From the NCBI RefSeq assembly GCF_900129055.1, contig NZ_FQUZ01000002.1, forward strand, positions 1 to 57,507: 57,507 nt of DNA. Direction: 5' to 3'. Made by a program: the position numbers and the translations under genes. Positions within the stretch are counted from its first letter, which is position 1; the number at the start of each line of letters is the position of its first letter. Below the pieces are notes generated by a model, which was given only the letters and a program-made list of their open reading frames with translations, was not told where the DNA came from and made no database searches. This DNA is from Lampropedia hyalina DSM 16112. GTDB taxonomy: Bacteria > Pseudomonadota > Gammaproteobacteria > Burkholderiales > Burkholderiaceae_C. This document shows positions 27,575 to 38,220 of this stretch, one piece after another.

Positions 27575-28563
27575 ACCGTCGCATCTCCCGTCACTGGGCG
27601 ACCTTCCAGCCGCGCTGCGGCCAGAATGTGCAGGCACAGGTCTTCATAGGCAATGCCCAGCGCGCGCGCGGCCAGCGGCACCAGCGAGTGGCTGGTCATG
27701 CCCGGCGAGGTGTTGATTTCCAGCAGGAAGGGCTGCTGGTCACTGCGGCGCACCATCACGTCCACGCGCGACCAACCTCTGGCATTGACGGCCTGGTAGG
27801 CCTGCAATGCCAGCGTGCGGATGGCCTGCTCCAGCGCGTCGGGCAACTGGCTGGGGCAGAAATACTGGGTTTCGTCGCTGTAATACTTGTGCTCGAAGTC
27901 GTAGTTGCCACCGGGCGCGACGATGCGGATGACCGGCAGGGCCGTATCCTGCCCGCCCAGCTCGACCACAGCACAGGTGGTTTCCTCGCCATCGATGAAT
28001 TGCTCGCACAGCACTTCGGGGTCGTAGCGGGCGGCCAGCCGGTAGGCCTGTTCGCATTCCTCGGGGGTGCTGACCTTGGTCAGGCCGATGGTGGAGCCTT
28101 CACGCGCGGGCTTGACGATCATCGGCGCGCCCAGTGCAGCCAATGCCGCGCGGGTGTCGTCGGCCGATGCCACCAGCCGCCAGTCGGGTGTGGCCAGCCC
28201 TTCGGCACGCCAGACGCGCTTGGTGACGATCTTGTCCATGCCCACGCTGGAGGCCAGCACGCCGGGGCCGGTGTAGGGAATGCCCAGCAGCTCCAGCGCG
28301 CCCTGCACCGTGCCGTCTTCGCCACCCCGGCCATGCAGGGCGATGAAGCAGCGGTCGAAGCCCTGTGCCTTCAGTTCCCACAGGGACTGTTCGGCAGGGT
28401 CGAAGGCATGGGCATCCACGCCCCTGGCCCGCAAGGCGGCCAGCACGCCCTGACCGGACATGAGCGAGACTTCGCGCTCGGACGAAGTGCCACCCAGCAG
28501 CACGGCCACTTTGCCCAGGCTGCGGGAATCGGGGGTAGAACGGGTGGCGGCAGGGGTGCTCAT
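27571..28563 (-). CDS. ddl: D-alanine-D-alanine ligase
   Basis: ATP-grasp ligase of 330 residues making D-Ala-D-Ala for MurF. Visible motifs are [55 protein letters not shown] and [17 protein letters not shown], with the metal-binding Glu and Asn. The start at 28563 overlaps the murC stop (ATGA) and the stop overlaps the ftsQ start. It depends on the D-alanine made by Alr, also encoded in this window. Confidence 0.96.
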   Translation of the reverse strand: MSTPAATRSTPDSRSLGKVAVLLGGTSSEREVSLMSGQGVLAALRARGVDAHAFDPAEQSLWELKAQGFDRCFIALHGRGGEDGTVQGALELLGIPYTGPGVLASSVGMDKIVTKRVWRAEGLATPDWRLVASADDTRAALAALGAPMIVKPAREGSTIGLTKVSTPEECEQAYRLAARYDPEVLCEQFIDGEETTCAVVELGGQDTALPVIRIVAPGGNYDFEHKYYSDETQYFCPSQLPDALEQAIRTLALQAYQAVNARGWSRVDVMVRRSDQQPFLLEINTSPGMTSHSLVPLAARALGIAYEDLCLHILAAARLEGRPVTGDATV

Positions 28564-30044
28564 GCCAGTGTCTCCTGGGAATTTTCGGTATTTTGGGGGG
28601 AAGTGGAAGATGGGGTATTGTCCGCTGCCGGTGCTTCGCCATCGGCCACGCGCAGGCGTTCGGCCATCTGTCCGGCGGTTGCGCCAATGGAGCCTGCCCC
28701 CATGCACAGCACCACGTCGCCGGGCTGGGCGGTGTCCAGCAGGGCCTGGGGTAGATCGGCAATGTGCTCGACGAATATCGGCTCCACCTTGCCTGCCACG
28801 CGCAGGGCGCGGGTGAGGCTGCGGCCATCGGCCGCGACGATCGGGGCCTCACCCGCCGCATAGACTTCGGTGAGCAGCACGGCATCGGCACTGCCCAGCA
28901 CCTTGACGAAGTCCTCGAAGCAGTCGCGCGTGCGGGTGTAGCGGTGCGGCTGGAAGGCCACCACCAGCCTGCGCCCCGGAAAGGCTCCGCGTGCAGCGGC
29001 AATGGTGGCAGTCATTTCCACCGGGTGGTGGCCATAGTCCTCGATGAGGCGAAAGCTGCCGCCCGCTGGCAACGGGATGTCGCCGTGACTCTGGAAGCGT
29101 CGGCCCACGCCCTTGAACTGCGCCAGCGCGCGCACCACGGCCTCGTCGGGGATGTTCAGCTCCACCGCGATGGCAATGGCCGCCAGCGCGTTGAGCACAT
29201 TGTGCTCGCCCGGCAGGTTCAGGGTGACGGACAGATCGGGCAGGGTCACGCCGTTGCGCCGCTGCACGGTGAAGTGCATCTGGCCGTTGTCGGCACGCAC
29301 GTCGATGGCACGCACCTGGGCATCCTCGCCAAAGCCATAGGTGGTGATGGGGCAGTGCAGTTGCCCCAGCAGGCTGCGCAGGGCGGGGTTTTCCAGGCAC
29401 AGCACCGCCGTGCCGTAGAAGGGCATGCGGTGCAGAAAGTCCCGGAAGGCGGCCTTGAGGCGTTCAAAATCGTGGCCGTAGGTTTCCATGTGGTCGGCAT
29501 CGATGTTGGTGACGACGGACATGACGGGCAGCAGGTTCAGGAACGAGGCATCGGACTCGTCGGCCTCCACGACAATGTAATCGCCCGACCCGAGCTTGGC
29601 ATTGGCCCCGGCACTGTTGAGGCGGCCGCCGATGACGAAGGTGGGGTCGAGTCCGCCCTCGGCCAGCACGCTGGTGACCAGACTGGTGGTGGTGGTCTTG
29701 CCGTGGGTGCCGGCAATGGCAATGCCCCGGCGCATGCGCATCAGCTCGGCCAGCATCATGGCACGCGGCACGACCGGAATGCGCCGCGCCTTGGCGGCCT
29801 GCACTTCGGGGTTGTCCGCCTGCACCGCCGTGGAGGTGACGACGGCATCGGCCGTGGAGACGTGCTCGGCAGCATGGCCGACGAACGTGGCAATGCCCAG
29901 CGATTGCAGGCGGCGCAACACGCTGCTGTCGGCCAGATCGGAGCCGGAAATCTGGTAGCCCAGGTTGTGCAGCACCTCGGCAATGCCGCTCATGCCGGAG
30001 CCACCGATGCCGATGAAGTGAATGTGTTGGATGGCGTGCTTCAT
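28560..30044 (-). CDS. murC: UDP-N-acetylmuramate-L-alanine ligase
   Basis: Mur ligase of 494 residues adding L-Ala to UDP-MurNAc. The Rossmann motif [17 protein letters not shown] is at the N-terminus, the ATP site is [13 protein letters not shown] (near 113), and [11 protein letters not shown] and GVGRRFQ.., [10 protein letters not shown] (near 345) follow. The last 25 residues are a low-complexity acidic/Ser tail. The start at 30044 overlaps the murG stop as ATGA. The frame stays open right through murG by chance of base composition and is not coding there. Confidence 0.96.
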   Translation of the reverse strand: MKHAIQHIHFIGIGGSGMSGIAEVLHNLGYQISGSDLADSSVLRRLQSLGIATFVGHAAEHVSTADAVVTSTAVQADNPEVQAAKARRIPVVPRAMMLAELMRMRRGIAIAGTHGKTTTTSLVTSVLAEGGLDPTFVIGGRLNSAGANAKLGSGDYIVVEADESDASFLNLLPVMSVVTNIDADHMETYGHDFERLKAAFRDFLHRMPFYGTAVLCLENPALRSLLGQLHCPITTYGFGEDAQVRAIDVRADNGQMHFTVQRRNGVTLPDLSVTLNLPGEHNVLNALAAIAIAVELNIPDEAVVRALAQFKGVGRRFQSHGDIPLPAGGSFRLIEDYGHHPVEMTATIAAARGAFPGRRLVVAFQPHRYTRTRDCFEDFVKVLGSADAVLLTEVYAAGEAPIVAADGRSLTRALRVAGKVEPIFVEHIADLPQALLDTAQPGDVVLCMGAGSIGATAGQMAERLRVADGEAPAADNTPSSTSPQNTENSQETLA

Positions 30045-31132
30045 GCCAGCACCTCCTCGCAGGCGCGGGTGATGGCCTGCACCGCATCGGGCTTGGCCAG
30101 CGTGTGCGCCTTGCTGGCGCGCTCCAGCAGCACGTCGCGCGTCAGGCCTTGCAGGAAGGCGGCCAGCCGCTGGGCATCCAGACCGGCCTGTGGCTCCAGC
30201 CAGGCGGCCCCGGCATCGACCAGATGGCGGGCGTTGGTGGTCTGGTGGTCGTCCACCGCGAACGGGAACGGCACGAAGCAGGCGGCCGCGCCCACGGCGG
30301 CGATTTCGGTGACGGTGCTTGCGCCAGCACGGCACAGCACCAGGTCGGCCTGGGCAAAGGCCGCTGCGGTTTCTTCGATGAATGGGGTCAATTCGGCTTC
30401 CACCTGGGCTTTCTGGTAGTTCTCTCGCAATGCGTCGATCTGGCTCGCGCCACTCTGGTGCAACACCTGGGGCCGCTGGGACGCGGGCAGCAGGGCGAGC
30501 GATTGTGGCACGAGTTCGTTCAGTGCCTTCGCCCCGAGACTGCCGCCCACCACCAGCAGGCGCAAGGCCCCGAAACGTCCGGCAAAGCGGGCAGCGGGGG
30601 CGGGCTGTTGCAAAAAGGCCGCCCGCAACGGGTTGCCCACCCATTCCCCGCGCGACAATACACTGGGGAATGCCGTGAACACCTTGCGGGCATGGCGTGC
30701 CAGCAGTTTGTTGGCCATGCCGGCCACGGAATTCTGTTCGTGCAGCATCAGCGGAGTGCGCGTCAGCAGCGCGGCCAGTCCACCGGGCATGGTGATGTAG
30801 CCACCAAAGCCCAGCACCACATCGGGCCGCACGCGCCGCACCACCCCCAAAGCCTGCCCCAGTGCCTTGCCCAGCCGCCACGGCAGGGCCAGCAGGGTCT
30901 TGAGGCCCTTGCCGCGCACGCCGCCAAAATCCACGCCTTCCAAGGCAAAGCCACGCTCGGGCACCAGCTTGCCTTCCATGCCGCCGGGCACGCCCAGCCA
31001 GTGCACCTGCCAGCCCTGCTGGCGCAGGGCCTCGGCCACGGCCAGACCGGGGAAAATGTGCCCGCCGGTGCCACCGGCCATAACCAGGGCGGTCTTGCGG
31101 CGCGCGGGCAGATGGTTTCGTGCTTCGGTCAT
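30041..31132 (-). CDS. murG: UDP-GlcNAc:lipid I N-acetylglucosaminyltransferase MurG
   Basis: GT28 enzyme of 363 residues that turns lipid I into lipid II on the inner face of the cytoplasmic membrane. The glycine loop [16 protein letters not shown] (near 18), HEQNSVAG and the UDP-GlcNAc signature [15 protein letters not shown] (near 270) are present. Both ends overlap neighbours (ftsW upstream, murC downstream) by 4 bases, supporting translational coupling. Confidence 0.97.
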   Translation of the reverse strand: MTEARNHLPARRKTALVMAGGTGGHIFPGLAVAEALRQQGWQVHWLGVPGGMEGKLVPERGFALEGVDFGGVRGKGLKTLLALPWRLGKALGQALGVVRRVRPDVVLGFGGYITMPGGLAALLTRTPLMLHEQNSVAGMANKLLARHARKVFTAFPSVLSRGEWVGNPLRAAFLQQPAPAARFAGRFGALRLLVVGGSLGAKALNELVPQSLALLPASQRPQVLHQSGASQIDALRENYQKAQVEAELTPFIEETAAAFAQADLVLCRAGASTVTEIAAVGAAACFVPFPFAVDDHQTTNARHLVDAGAAWLEPQAGLDAQRLAAFLQGLTRDVLLERASKAHTLAKPDAVQAITRACEEVLA

Positions 31133-32427
31133 ACCCGCCCTCCCCGCTTGAGAATGCGGTTCTCGTAATCCACCCGCAGCACCACGGCAATCGCAATCAG
31201 GTTCAGCAGCATGGCAGAGCCTCCAAAGCTCATCAGCGGCAGGGTCAGCCCCTTGGTGGGCAAGGCACCCAGGTTCACGCCCATGTTGATGAAGGTCTGG
31301 AAGCCAATCCAGATGCCGATGCCCTGCGCGACCAGACCGGAGAACACGCGATCGAGCAGCACGGCCTGGCGGCCAATCGTCATGATGCGCCGCGTCAGCC
31401 AGAAGAACAGGAAGATCAGCAGGCCCACGCCCAGCAGCCCGAACTCCTCGCCGATCACGGCCAGCAGGAAGTCGGTGTGGGCTTCGGGCAGCCAGTGCAG
31501 CTTCTCGACACTGCCGCCCAGCCCCACGCCGGTGACTTCGCCCCGGCCAATTGCAATCAGCGAGTGGGTAAGCTGGTAGCCCTTGCCCAGCACATGCTCA
31601 TCGGCCCAGGGATTGAGGTAGGCAAAGATGCGGTCACGCCGCCATTCGGAGGAGCCGATGATGCCGATGAAGGCCAGCCCGAGCAGCAGCATCATCAGCA
31701 GGAAGCCCCGGATGCTCACGCCGCCCAAGAACAGGATGCCCACGGCAATCACGCCCACCACCACGAACGCGCCCATGTCCGGCTCGGCCAGCAGCAGCAT
31801 GCCGATGATGCCCACGGTCACGCCAATCGGGAGCACGGCGCGAATGAACTGCTCGCGGATGTTCATGCGCCGCACCATGTAGTCGGCGGTGTAAATGACG
31901 ACTGCCAGCTTGGCCAGCTCAGAGGGCTGGAAGCGCATGATACCCATGGGCAGCCAGCGGCGCGCACCATTGACGGAAATGCCCAGCCCCGGAATCAGCA
32001 CCACGACCAGCAGCAGCACGGTCACGCCCAGAAACCACGGCGCGCACCTGCGCCAGACATTCATCGGTATCTGGAACACCGTCATGGCGACCACAAAGGC
32101 CACGCCAATCGACATGGCATGGCGCACCAGAAAGAATTCGTTGGAGATTTCGCCAAAACGGGGGTTGTCGGCCAGCGCGATGGAGGCCGAATACACCATG
32201 ATGACGCTCCACGACAGGATGGTCAGCACCACCGCCAGCAGGGCCTGATCGACCCCCTGCGGTTCGGATGAAATGCCGAAGTGCTGGAAGCGGTATTCCG
32301 TGCCGCCGGAGCGCACCGGCAGCTCGCCGATGACTTCCTCGCGCTGCCGCCAGCGTTCCAGCAGTGAGGCGCGTTCGCGCCTGGGCTGGGTGGTGGCGGG
32401 GCGGGGTGTGAATGCAAAACGCTTCAT
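31129..32427 (-). CDS. ftsW: lipid II polymerase FtsW (SEDS family)
   Basis: Ten-segment inner-membrane SEDS glycosyltransferase of 432 residues that polymerises septal peptidoglycan with FtsI. A 70-residue cytoplasmic N-terminus precedes the first membrane segment ([20 protein letters not shown]). [20 protein letters not shown] and [18 protein letters not shown], and the closing [18 protein letters not shown] are the family signatures. The start at 32427 overlaps the murD stop as ATGA. Confidence 0.96.
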   Translation of the reverse strand: MKRFAFTPRPATTQPRRERASLLERWRQREEVIGELPVRSGGTEYRFQHFGISSEPQGVDQALLAVVLTILSWSVIMVYSASIALADNPRFGEISNEFFLVRHAMSIGVAFVVAMTVFQIPMNVWRRCAPWFLGVTVLLLVVVLIPGLGISVNGARRWLPMGIMRFQPSELAKLAVVIYTADYMVRRMNIREQFIRAVLPIGVTVGIIGMLLLAEPDMGAFVVVGVIAVGILFLGGVSIRGFLLMMLLLGLAFIGIIGSSEWRRDRIFAYLNPWADEHVLGKGYQLTHSLIAIGRGEVTGVGLGGSVEKLHWLPEAHTDFLLAVIGEEFGLLGVGLLIFLFFWLTRRIMTIGRQAVLLDRVFSGLVAQGIGIWIGFQTFINMGVNLGALPTKGLTLPLMSFGGSAMLLNLIAIAVVLRVDYENRILKRGGRV

Positions 32428-33989
32428 GGCAGCACCTCCAGTTCCTGCCCGGCATCCAGGGCCAGACTGCGCACGCAGTCGGTGAAGACCTGGGCGCGGT
32501 GGGCATAGCCGTCGAACATGTCGAAGCTGGCACAGGCGGGCGAGAGCAGCACGGCATCGCCGGGCTGGGCCAGATCGGCGGCACGCGCCACGGCCTCGGC
32601 CATGCTTGCAGCAGGGCACAGCGGCACGCCGGTGGCTTGCAGCACGGCGGCGATCACCGGCGCATCCCGGCCAATGAGTACGGCCGCGCGGGCGTGCTGG
32701 CGCACGGCATCGGCCAGCGGGGCAAAGTCCTGCCCCTTGCCGTCGCCGCCCAGAATCACCACCAGACGGCGCGAAGCCCCCAGCCCGTGGAGGGCAGCCA
32801 CGGTCGCGCCGATATTGGTGCCCTTGCTGTCGTCGAAGTATTCCACCTCGCGCACCGTGCCGATGGGTTGCACGCGGTGCGGCTCGCCCCGGTATTCGCG
32901 CAGACCGTGCAGCATGGGCGCGAGGCTGGCACCGGCAGCCGTGGCCAGGGCCAGGGCCGCCAGCGCGTTGCTGGTGTTGTGGCGGCCCCGCAGGCGCATG
33001 GCATCGGCGGGCATCAGACGTTGCAGGGGCAGGCTGGCGACCGTTTCGGTGGTGCTGGCGGCAGCCCGCTGGCGGCGACCCGTCGGTGCGGCCTCGTCCA
33101 CCGCTGCCCGCACCAGCCAGGCCATGCCATTGACAGTCTCCAGCCCCCAGTCACCGGCGCGGCTGGGCACGTCCAGCCCGAACTGCACTTGCGGGCGGGG
33201 TGCGGCCACGGCCTTGCGCTTGCGCCCGGATGCGGTGGTCGTCGGCAAGGGTGCAGGGGCACGCTCCAGCAGCGACCGGGCCAGCGCGTCGTCGCGGTTG
33301 AGCACGGCCAGACCGTGGCGGCCGAAGATGCGCGCCTTGGCGGCAGCGTATTCGTCCAGGCTGCCGTGCCAGTCGAGGTGATCCTGCGTGAGGTTCAGCA
33401 CCGTCGCGGCCGTCGGCTCGAACTGGCTGGAGTACGCCAATTGAAAACTGGACAGCTCCAGCACCCACGCCTGCGGCAGGGCATCGGCTTCCAGAGCCTC
33501 GGTCAGGGTATCGAGCAAACAGGGGCCGATATTGCCGGCCACCGCCACGGTGAAACCCGCACGCTCGAGCAACAGGCCAGTGAGCGTGGTGACGGTGGTC
33601 TTGCCATTGGTTCCGGTGATGGCCAGCAGCCGGGGCTGGTAGCCCTGCGTCTGCTGCAACTGCGCCAGAGCCTGGGAGAACAGATCGAGTTCGCCGCCAA
33701 AGAACAGGCCGCGCTGCACGGCCGCCTGCTGCACCTCGGCGACGGTGGCGGGGGACAGGCCGGGGGAGCAGTACACCGCCCGCACTCCGTGCAGCAATTC
33801 AGCGGTGAAGGCACCGGCCACGAATTCCACGTCAGGGGCCGCCTGCAAGGCCGCCAGTTGCGGCGGGGCCGTGCGGGTATCGGCCACGCGCACGCGACTG
33901 CCCTGGCGCAGGCACCAGCGTGCCATCGCCAGACCGGACGCGCCCAGCCCCAGAACCAGGGTCAGAGGAGTAGAAGAATGGTCTGCCAT
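32424..33989 (-). CDS. murD: UDP-N-acetylmuramoylalanine-D-glutamate ligase
   Basis: Mur ligase of 521 residues adding D-Glu. [14 protein letters not shown] opens the protein, [14 protein letters not shown] (near 120) is the ATP site, LELSSFQL and [13 protein letters not shown] are typical, and [16 protein letters not shown] (near 375) closes the active site. It is about 80 residues longer than the E. coli enzyme because of two basic, low-complexity insertions in the central domain (around [18 protein letters not shown] and [15 protein letters not shown]). Longer MurD proteins are known in this bacterial family. It starts 12 bases after mraY and its stop overlaps ftsW. Confidence 0.95.
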   Translation of the reverse strand: MADHSSTPLTLVLGLGASGLAMARWCLRQGSRVRVADTRTAPPQLAALQAAPDVEFVAGAFTAELLHGVRAVYCSPGLSPATVAEVQQAAVQRGLFFGGELDLFSQALAQLQQTQGYQPRLLAITGTNGKTTVTTLTGLLLERAGFTVAVAGNIGPCLLDTLTEALEADALPQAWVLELSSFQLAYSSQFEPTAATVLNLTQDHLDWHGSLDEYAAAKARIFGRHGLAVLNRDDALARSLLERAPAPLPTTTASGRKRKAVAAPRPQVQFGLDVPSRAGDWGLETVNGMAWLVRAAVDEAAPTGRRQRAAASTTETVASLPLQRLMPADAMRLRGRHNTSNALAALALATAAGASLAPMLHGLREYRGEPHRVQPIGTVREVEYFDDSKGTNIGATVAALHGLGASRRLVVILGGDGKGQDFAPLADAVRQHARAAVLIGRDAPVIAAVLQATGVPLCPAASMAEAVARAADLAQPGDAVLLSPACASFDMFDGYAHRAQVFTDCVRSLALDAGQELEVLP

Positions 33990-34001
33990 GCCGTGCCTCG
34001 C

Positions 34002-35183
34002 CTATCGCAGTTTCAGGGTGGACAGTCCGGCCAGACACAGGAACATGGTGATGATCCAGAAGCGCACGACCACCTGGGTTTCCTTCCAGCCTTTTTTCTC
34101 GAAATGGTGGTGCAGCGGAGCCATCAGGAACAGCCGCCGCCCTTGGCCATAGCGTTTGCGGGTGTATTTGAACCAGACGACTTGCAGGATGACCGACACG
34201 GCCTCGGCCACGAAGATGCCGCCCATGACGGCCAGCACCAGTTCCTGGCGCACGATCACGGCAATCGTGCCCAGTGCGCCGCCCAGTGCCAGCGCGCCCA
34301 CATCGCCCATGAAAACCTGCGCCGGGTGGGTGTTGAACCACAGGAATGACAGCCCCGCACCCATCATGGCGGCGCAGAAAATCAGCAATTCGCCCGTGCC
34401 GGGAATGTACGGGAACAGCAGATAGCGCGAGTAGATCGCATGGCCCGTGACGTAGGCGAACACCCCCAGGGCCGTGCCCACCATGACCACCGGCATGATG
34501 GCCAGCCCGTCCAGCCCGTCGGTGAAGTTCACGGCATTGCTGGAGCCGACGATGACCAGAAAGGTCAGCAGCACAAAGCCGAACACCCCCAGCGGGTAGG
34601 CAACCTGCTTGAAGAACGGCACGAACAGCTCGATGCCCACCGGGAAATGCGGCGACAGGCCCGATTGCAGCCATTCGACGAACAGCGTCCAGGCACGCTC
34701 GTTGGAGCTTTCGGCAATGCTGAAGGCTAGAAACAGCGCAGCGACGATGCCAATGCCCGATTGCAGCAGGAATTTCTGGCGCGAGGGCATGCCCTCCGGG
34801 TCTTTGCGCACCACCTTGCGCCAGTCATCCGCCCAGCCAATCGCGCCGAAACCCAGCGTCACCACCAACACCACCCAGACGAAGCGGTTGGCCAAGTCGG
34901 CCCACAGCAGGGTGGCCACGGCAATGCCCAGCAGAATCAGTACCCCGCCCATCGTCGGCGTGCCGTTCTTGGCCAGGTGCGTCTGCACCCCGTAGCCGCG
35001 CACGGGCTGACCAATCTTCAATGAAGTGAGGTAGCGAATCACCCACGGCCCGGCCACCAGGCCGATGAGCAGCGCGGTCATGGCTGCCATGACCGCGCGC
35101 ATGGTCAGGTACTGAAACACGCGCAGAAAGCTGAACAGTTCGGGATCGAGGCTTTGCAGCCACTGGACCATCCACAGAATCAT
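34002..35183 (-). CDS. mraY: phospho-N-acetylmuramoyl-pentapeptide transferase
   Basis: Ten-segment inner-membrane enzyme of 393 residues that makes lipid I from UDP-MurNAc-pentapeptide and undecaprenyl phosphate. [11 protein letters not shown], the first Asp-rich motif [22 protein letters not shown] and the [12 protein letters not shown] motif are all visible. The start at 35183 overlaps the murF stop (ATGA); the additional codons to 35216 are not family-like. Length is standard for betaproteobacteria. Confidence 0.96.
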   Translation of the reverse strand: MILWMVQWLQSLDPELFSFLRVFQYLTMRAVMAAMTALLIGLVAGPWVIRYLTSLKIGQPVRGYGVQTHLAKNGTPTMGGVLILLGIAVATLLWADLANRFVWVVLVVTLGFGAIGWADDWRKVVRKDPEGMPSRQKFLLQSGIGIVAALFLAFSIAESSNERAWTLFVEWLQSGLSPHFPVGIELFVPFFKQVAYPLGVFGFVLLTFLVIVGSSNAVNFTDGLDGLAIMPVVMVGTALGVFAYVTGHAIYSRYLLFPYIPGTGELLIFCAAMMGAGLSFLWFNTHPAQVFMGDVGALALGGALGTIAVIVRQELVLAVMGGIFVAEAVSVILQVVWFKYTRKRYGQGRRLFLMAPLHHHFEKKGWKETQVVVRFWIITMFLCLAGLSTLKLR

Positions 35184-36616
35184 GCGATGCTCTCCTGTGC
35201 CGCAGGCTGGGTGCATTCGCGTGCGCGCTGCACGGCACGCTCCATGCCCATGAAACGCGAACCCTTGATGAGTACGCTGGTGTGCGTCTGCATGGTCTGC
35301 TCCATCTGCGCCTGCAAGGCAGGCATGTCGTCAAAATGCTGCGCGCCGTCGCCAAAGGCCGCCACGGCAGCCACCGAAGCCGCGCCCAGTGCCAGCAGGT
35401 GGTCGATGCCCCGCGCCTTGGCGTATTCCCCGGCTTCGGCGTGAAACTGCTCGCCCTGGTCGCCCACTTCGCCCATGTCACCCAGCACCAGCGTGCGCGG
35501 GGCAGGCAGCTCGGCCAGCACCTCGATGGCGGCCTTGACCGAATCGGGGTTGGCGTTGTAGCTGTCGTCGATCAGGTAGCGCAGTGCGCCATCGGCACTC
35601 TGGCGCAGTTCAAAGGCACTGCGCCCCTGCACCGGCTGGAAGTCGCGCAGTCCCTGCACGATGGCCTGGGGCGATACGCCCGCTGCCACGGCACAGGCCA
35701 CCGCCGCCAGCGCGTTGCGCAGGTTGTGCCGCCCCAGCATGGGCACGGCCACATCCAGCACGCCCTGAGGGGTCTGCACCTGTGCCTGCCAGCCCGTCGC
35801 TCCCCATTGCGCCTTGCGCAACTGCACCTGGCAGTCGGCAGAGCCACCAAAGGTCAGCACGGGGCGACCCGCTGCCAACTCGCGCCACAGCGGCGTGAAG
35901 GCATCGTCGCCGGGAAAAACCGCTACGCCATCGGCAGGCAGGGCCGCGAAGACCGAGCCGTTCTCGCGTGCCACTGCATCGATGGTGTGCATGAATTCCA
36001 GATGCTCGCGTTGGGCGTTGTTCACCAGTGCCACGGTGGGCTGGGCAATCTGCGCCAGATGCGCGATTTCGCCCGGATGGTTCATGCCCAGCTCCAGCAC
36101 CGCCAGCCGATGCTGCGAACGCAGGCGCAAGGTCATCAGCGGCACGCCGATTTCATTGTTCAGATTGCCCTGGGTGGCCAGTGCCGCCGCGCCGCATTCG
36201 GCCCGCAAAATGGCCGCCAGCATCTGGGTGACGGTGGTCTTGCCATTGCTGCCGGTGACGGCCATCAAGCCGCCCGCCCACTGCCGCCGCCAGTGCCGCG
36301 CCCATGCACTCATGGCATGCAGGGTGTCTTGCGGCACTTCAATGGCGTTCAGGCCCGCTGGCAGAGGCTTGCCCGCTTCCACGAGGGCCGCGGTCGCGCC
36401 CTGCTGCTGCACCTGGGGCAGGAAATCGTGGGCATCGAAGCGCGCTCCGCGCAAGGCGACGAACAGGTCGCCCGGCTGCACGGTGCGGCTGTCGGTGTGG
36501 ACGCGCTGCCACACGGCCTGCGCATCGCCATGCAGGCGCGCGGCCACGCCTTCGGCCTGCAAGGCGGTGAGCACCTGCTGCAAGGTGAATGAGAGGGTGG
36601 ATGCAGGGGCATTCAT
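35180..36616 (-). CDS. murF: UDP-N-acetylmuramoyl-tripeptide-D-alanyl-D-alanine ligase
   Basis: Mur ligase of 478 residues adding D-Ala-D-Ala to UDP-MurNAc-tripeptide. [19 protein letters not shown] (about 39-57), the ATP site [29 protein letters not shown] and [16 protein letters not shown] are the family blocks. Start 36616 overlaps the murE stop (ATGA) and its stop overlaps mraY. Confidence 0.96.
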   Translation of the reverse strand: MNAPASTLSFTLQQVLTALQAEGVAARLHGDAQAVWQRVHTDSRTVQPGDLFVALRGARFDAHDFLPQVQQQGATAALVEAGKPLPAGLNAIEVPQDTLHAMSAWARHWRRQWAGGLMAVTGSNGKTTVTQMLAAILRAECGAAALATQGNLNNEIGVPLMTLRLRSQHRLAVLELGMNHPGEIAHLAQIAQPTVALVNNAQREHLEFMHTIDAVARENGSVFAALPADGVAVFPGDDAFTPLWRELAAGRPVLTFGGSADCQVQLRKAQWGATGWQAQVQTPQGVLDVAVPMLGRHNLRNALAAVACAVAAGVSPQAIVQGLRDFQPVQGRSAFELRQSADGALRYLIDDSYNANPDSVKAAIEVLAELPAPRTLVLGDMGEVGDQGEQFHAEAGEYAKARGIDHLLALGAASVAAVAAFGDGAQHFDDMPALQAQMEQTMQTHTSVLIKGSRFMGMERAVQRARECTQPAAQESIA

Positions 36617-38220
36617 GCGCGTGGCTCCTCCTGCAAGCACGGTGATGGCTGTGGTGACTGGCTGGATGCCAGTGCGGCGTTGGCTTGTTCCATGTCTGAA
36701 AACGGCAGGCGTTGTCCCTGCACTTCCTGGTAGTTCTCGTGCCCCTTGCCCGCCAGCAGCACCACGTCCTGGGGCTGTGCCTGGGCAATGGTGCGGGCAA
36801 TCGCCTCGTGGCGGCTCTCGCAGACCTGCACGGCGGCGCGCTGCCCGGTGGTCAGCCCGGCCAGCATCTGGTCGATGATGTCGCGCGGGTATTCATTGCG
36901 TGGGTTGTCGCTGGTGAGACAGACCCGCCCGGCTCCGCTCACGGCGGCCTGTGCCATCAGCGGGCGTTTGCTGGCATCGCGGTTGCCGCCACAGCCCAGT
37001 ACGCAGTGCAGCACTCCGCCGCGCTGCTGTGCCACTGGGCGCAGTGCCTGCAAGACCGCCGAAACGGCATCGGGGGTGTGGGCATAGTCCACAACCACCA
37101 GCGGCCGACCCGGCACGGCAATGCGCTGCATGCGCCCCGGCACGGCAGGCAAATGGGCGCAGACGGCAGCGGCTTCATGCAGCCCCACGCCCTGCGCGCG
37201 CAGAATGCCGATCACGGCCAGCAGATTGTGGACATTGAACAGCCCGGTGACGGGAGCCTGCACGGCCACCGCACGCTCATGGCGCAACCCAACCGTATCG
37301 CAGCCGATTTCGTGCAATGTGAAGTGCGTGCCTGCATCGGCAAAGTGAATGTCGGATGCCTGCAAGCGCGTCTGACCGGGTGTGGCCTGCCATGCGGCTG
37401 CATCATCTGCCACCGCATAGCTCCACAGGCGTTGCAGCGTACCGCCCTGTGCCATCTGGCCCGCCAGTCGGGCGGCCAGTTCGGCTCCGTGGGCATCGTC
37501 CACATTCACCACGGCACTGCGCAGACCGGGCCAGTCGAACAGGGACTGCTTGGCCTGCCAGTAGGCATCCATGCTGCCATGGTAATCGAGATGATCCTGG
37601 GTGAAATTGGTGAAGGCCGCCACCTGGATGCGCGTGGCATTCAGGCGGCCTTCCTGCAAGCCGATGGACGAGGCTTCCATGATGCAGCCTGCCGCCCCGC
37701 CCTGCCGCATGGCGGCCAGACCGGCCTGCAAGCGCAGTGGGTCGGGCGAGGTCAGGCCCGTGTCGGCCAGTTGCGGCCAGATGCCCACGCCCAGCGTGCC
37801 CATCAGCCCGAAGGGGTGGCCCAGTTGCTGCATGGCCTGCGCTACCCACCAGCTCACGCTGGTCTTGCCATTCGTGCCCGTCACCGCCACCACCGGCAGA
37901 TGCTGGCTGGGCTGGCCGTGCCAGAGGCTGGCTATCGCGCCACAATCGTGCTTGAGCCGGGGGTACAGAGCCAGTGCCGCCGTGGTTCCGGACTGCCATT
38001 GAAAGCGGTCGGCACCGTCGCCTTCGGCCAGACAGGCCACCGCTCCGGCCTGTACGGCCTGGTCGAGGAATTCCCGCGCATCCCGCGCCGCACCCGGCCA
38101 TGCCAGAAAGCCGTCGCCAGGCTGGATCAGCCGGTGGTCGGTGCGCAGTGTGCCGGTGACGCGGCCCTGCAACCACGCCACGGCCTCGGCGGGCGTGTGC
38201 CAGCGAGTGGAGGCGGTCAC
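36613..38220 (-). CDS. murE: UDP-N-acetylmuramoyl-tripeptide synthetase, meso-DAP type
   Basis: Mur ligase of 535 residues. AVTGTNGKTSVSWWV is the ATP site, NFTQDHLDYHGSMDAY follows, and VDYAHTPDAVSAVL and the specificity motif DNPR (in TSDNPRNEYP, near 445) point to meso-diaminopimelate rather than lysine. The start is GTG at 38220, sharing GTGA with the ftsI stop. The C-terminus has a short Ser/Gln/Pro tail beyond the usual end. Confidence 0.95.
   Translation of the reverse strand: MTASTRWHTPAEAVAWLQGRVTGTLRTDHRLIQPGDGFLAWPGAARDAREFLDQAVQAGAVACLAEGDGADRFQWQSGTTAALALYPRLKHDCGAIASLWHGQPSQHLPVVAVTGTNGKTSVSWWVAQAMQQLGHPFGLMGTLGVGIWPQLADTGLTSPDPLRLQAGLAAMRQGGAAGCIMEASSIGLQEGRLNATRIQVAAFTNFTQDHLDYHGSMDAYWQAKQSLFDWPGLRSAVVNVDDAHGAELAARLAGQMAQGGTLQRLWSYAVADDAAAWQATPGQTRLQASDIHFADAGTHFTLHEIGCDTVGLRHERAVAVQAPVTGLFNVHNLLAVIGILRAQGVGLHEAAAVCAHLPAVPGRMQRIAVPGRPLVVVDYAHTPDAVSAVLQALRPVAQQRGGVLHCVLGCGGNRDASKRPLMAQAAVSGAGRVCLTSDNPRNEYPRDIIDQMLAGLTTGQRAAVQVCESRHEAIARTIAQAQPQDVVLLAGKGHENYQEVQGQRLPFSDMEQANAALASSQSPQPSPCLQEEPRA

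Noticed and set aside
28560-31196. Single open frame of 878 codons spanning murC and murG
   Set aside because: The upstream half is out of frame with murG and has no similarity to proteins; murG in the other frame has all its motifs, and murC has a proper start at 30044. High G+C makes long chance frames.
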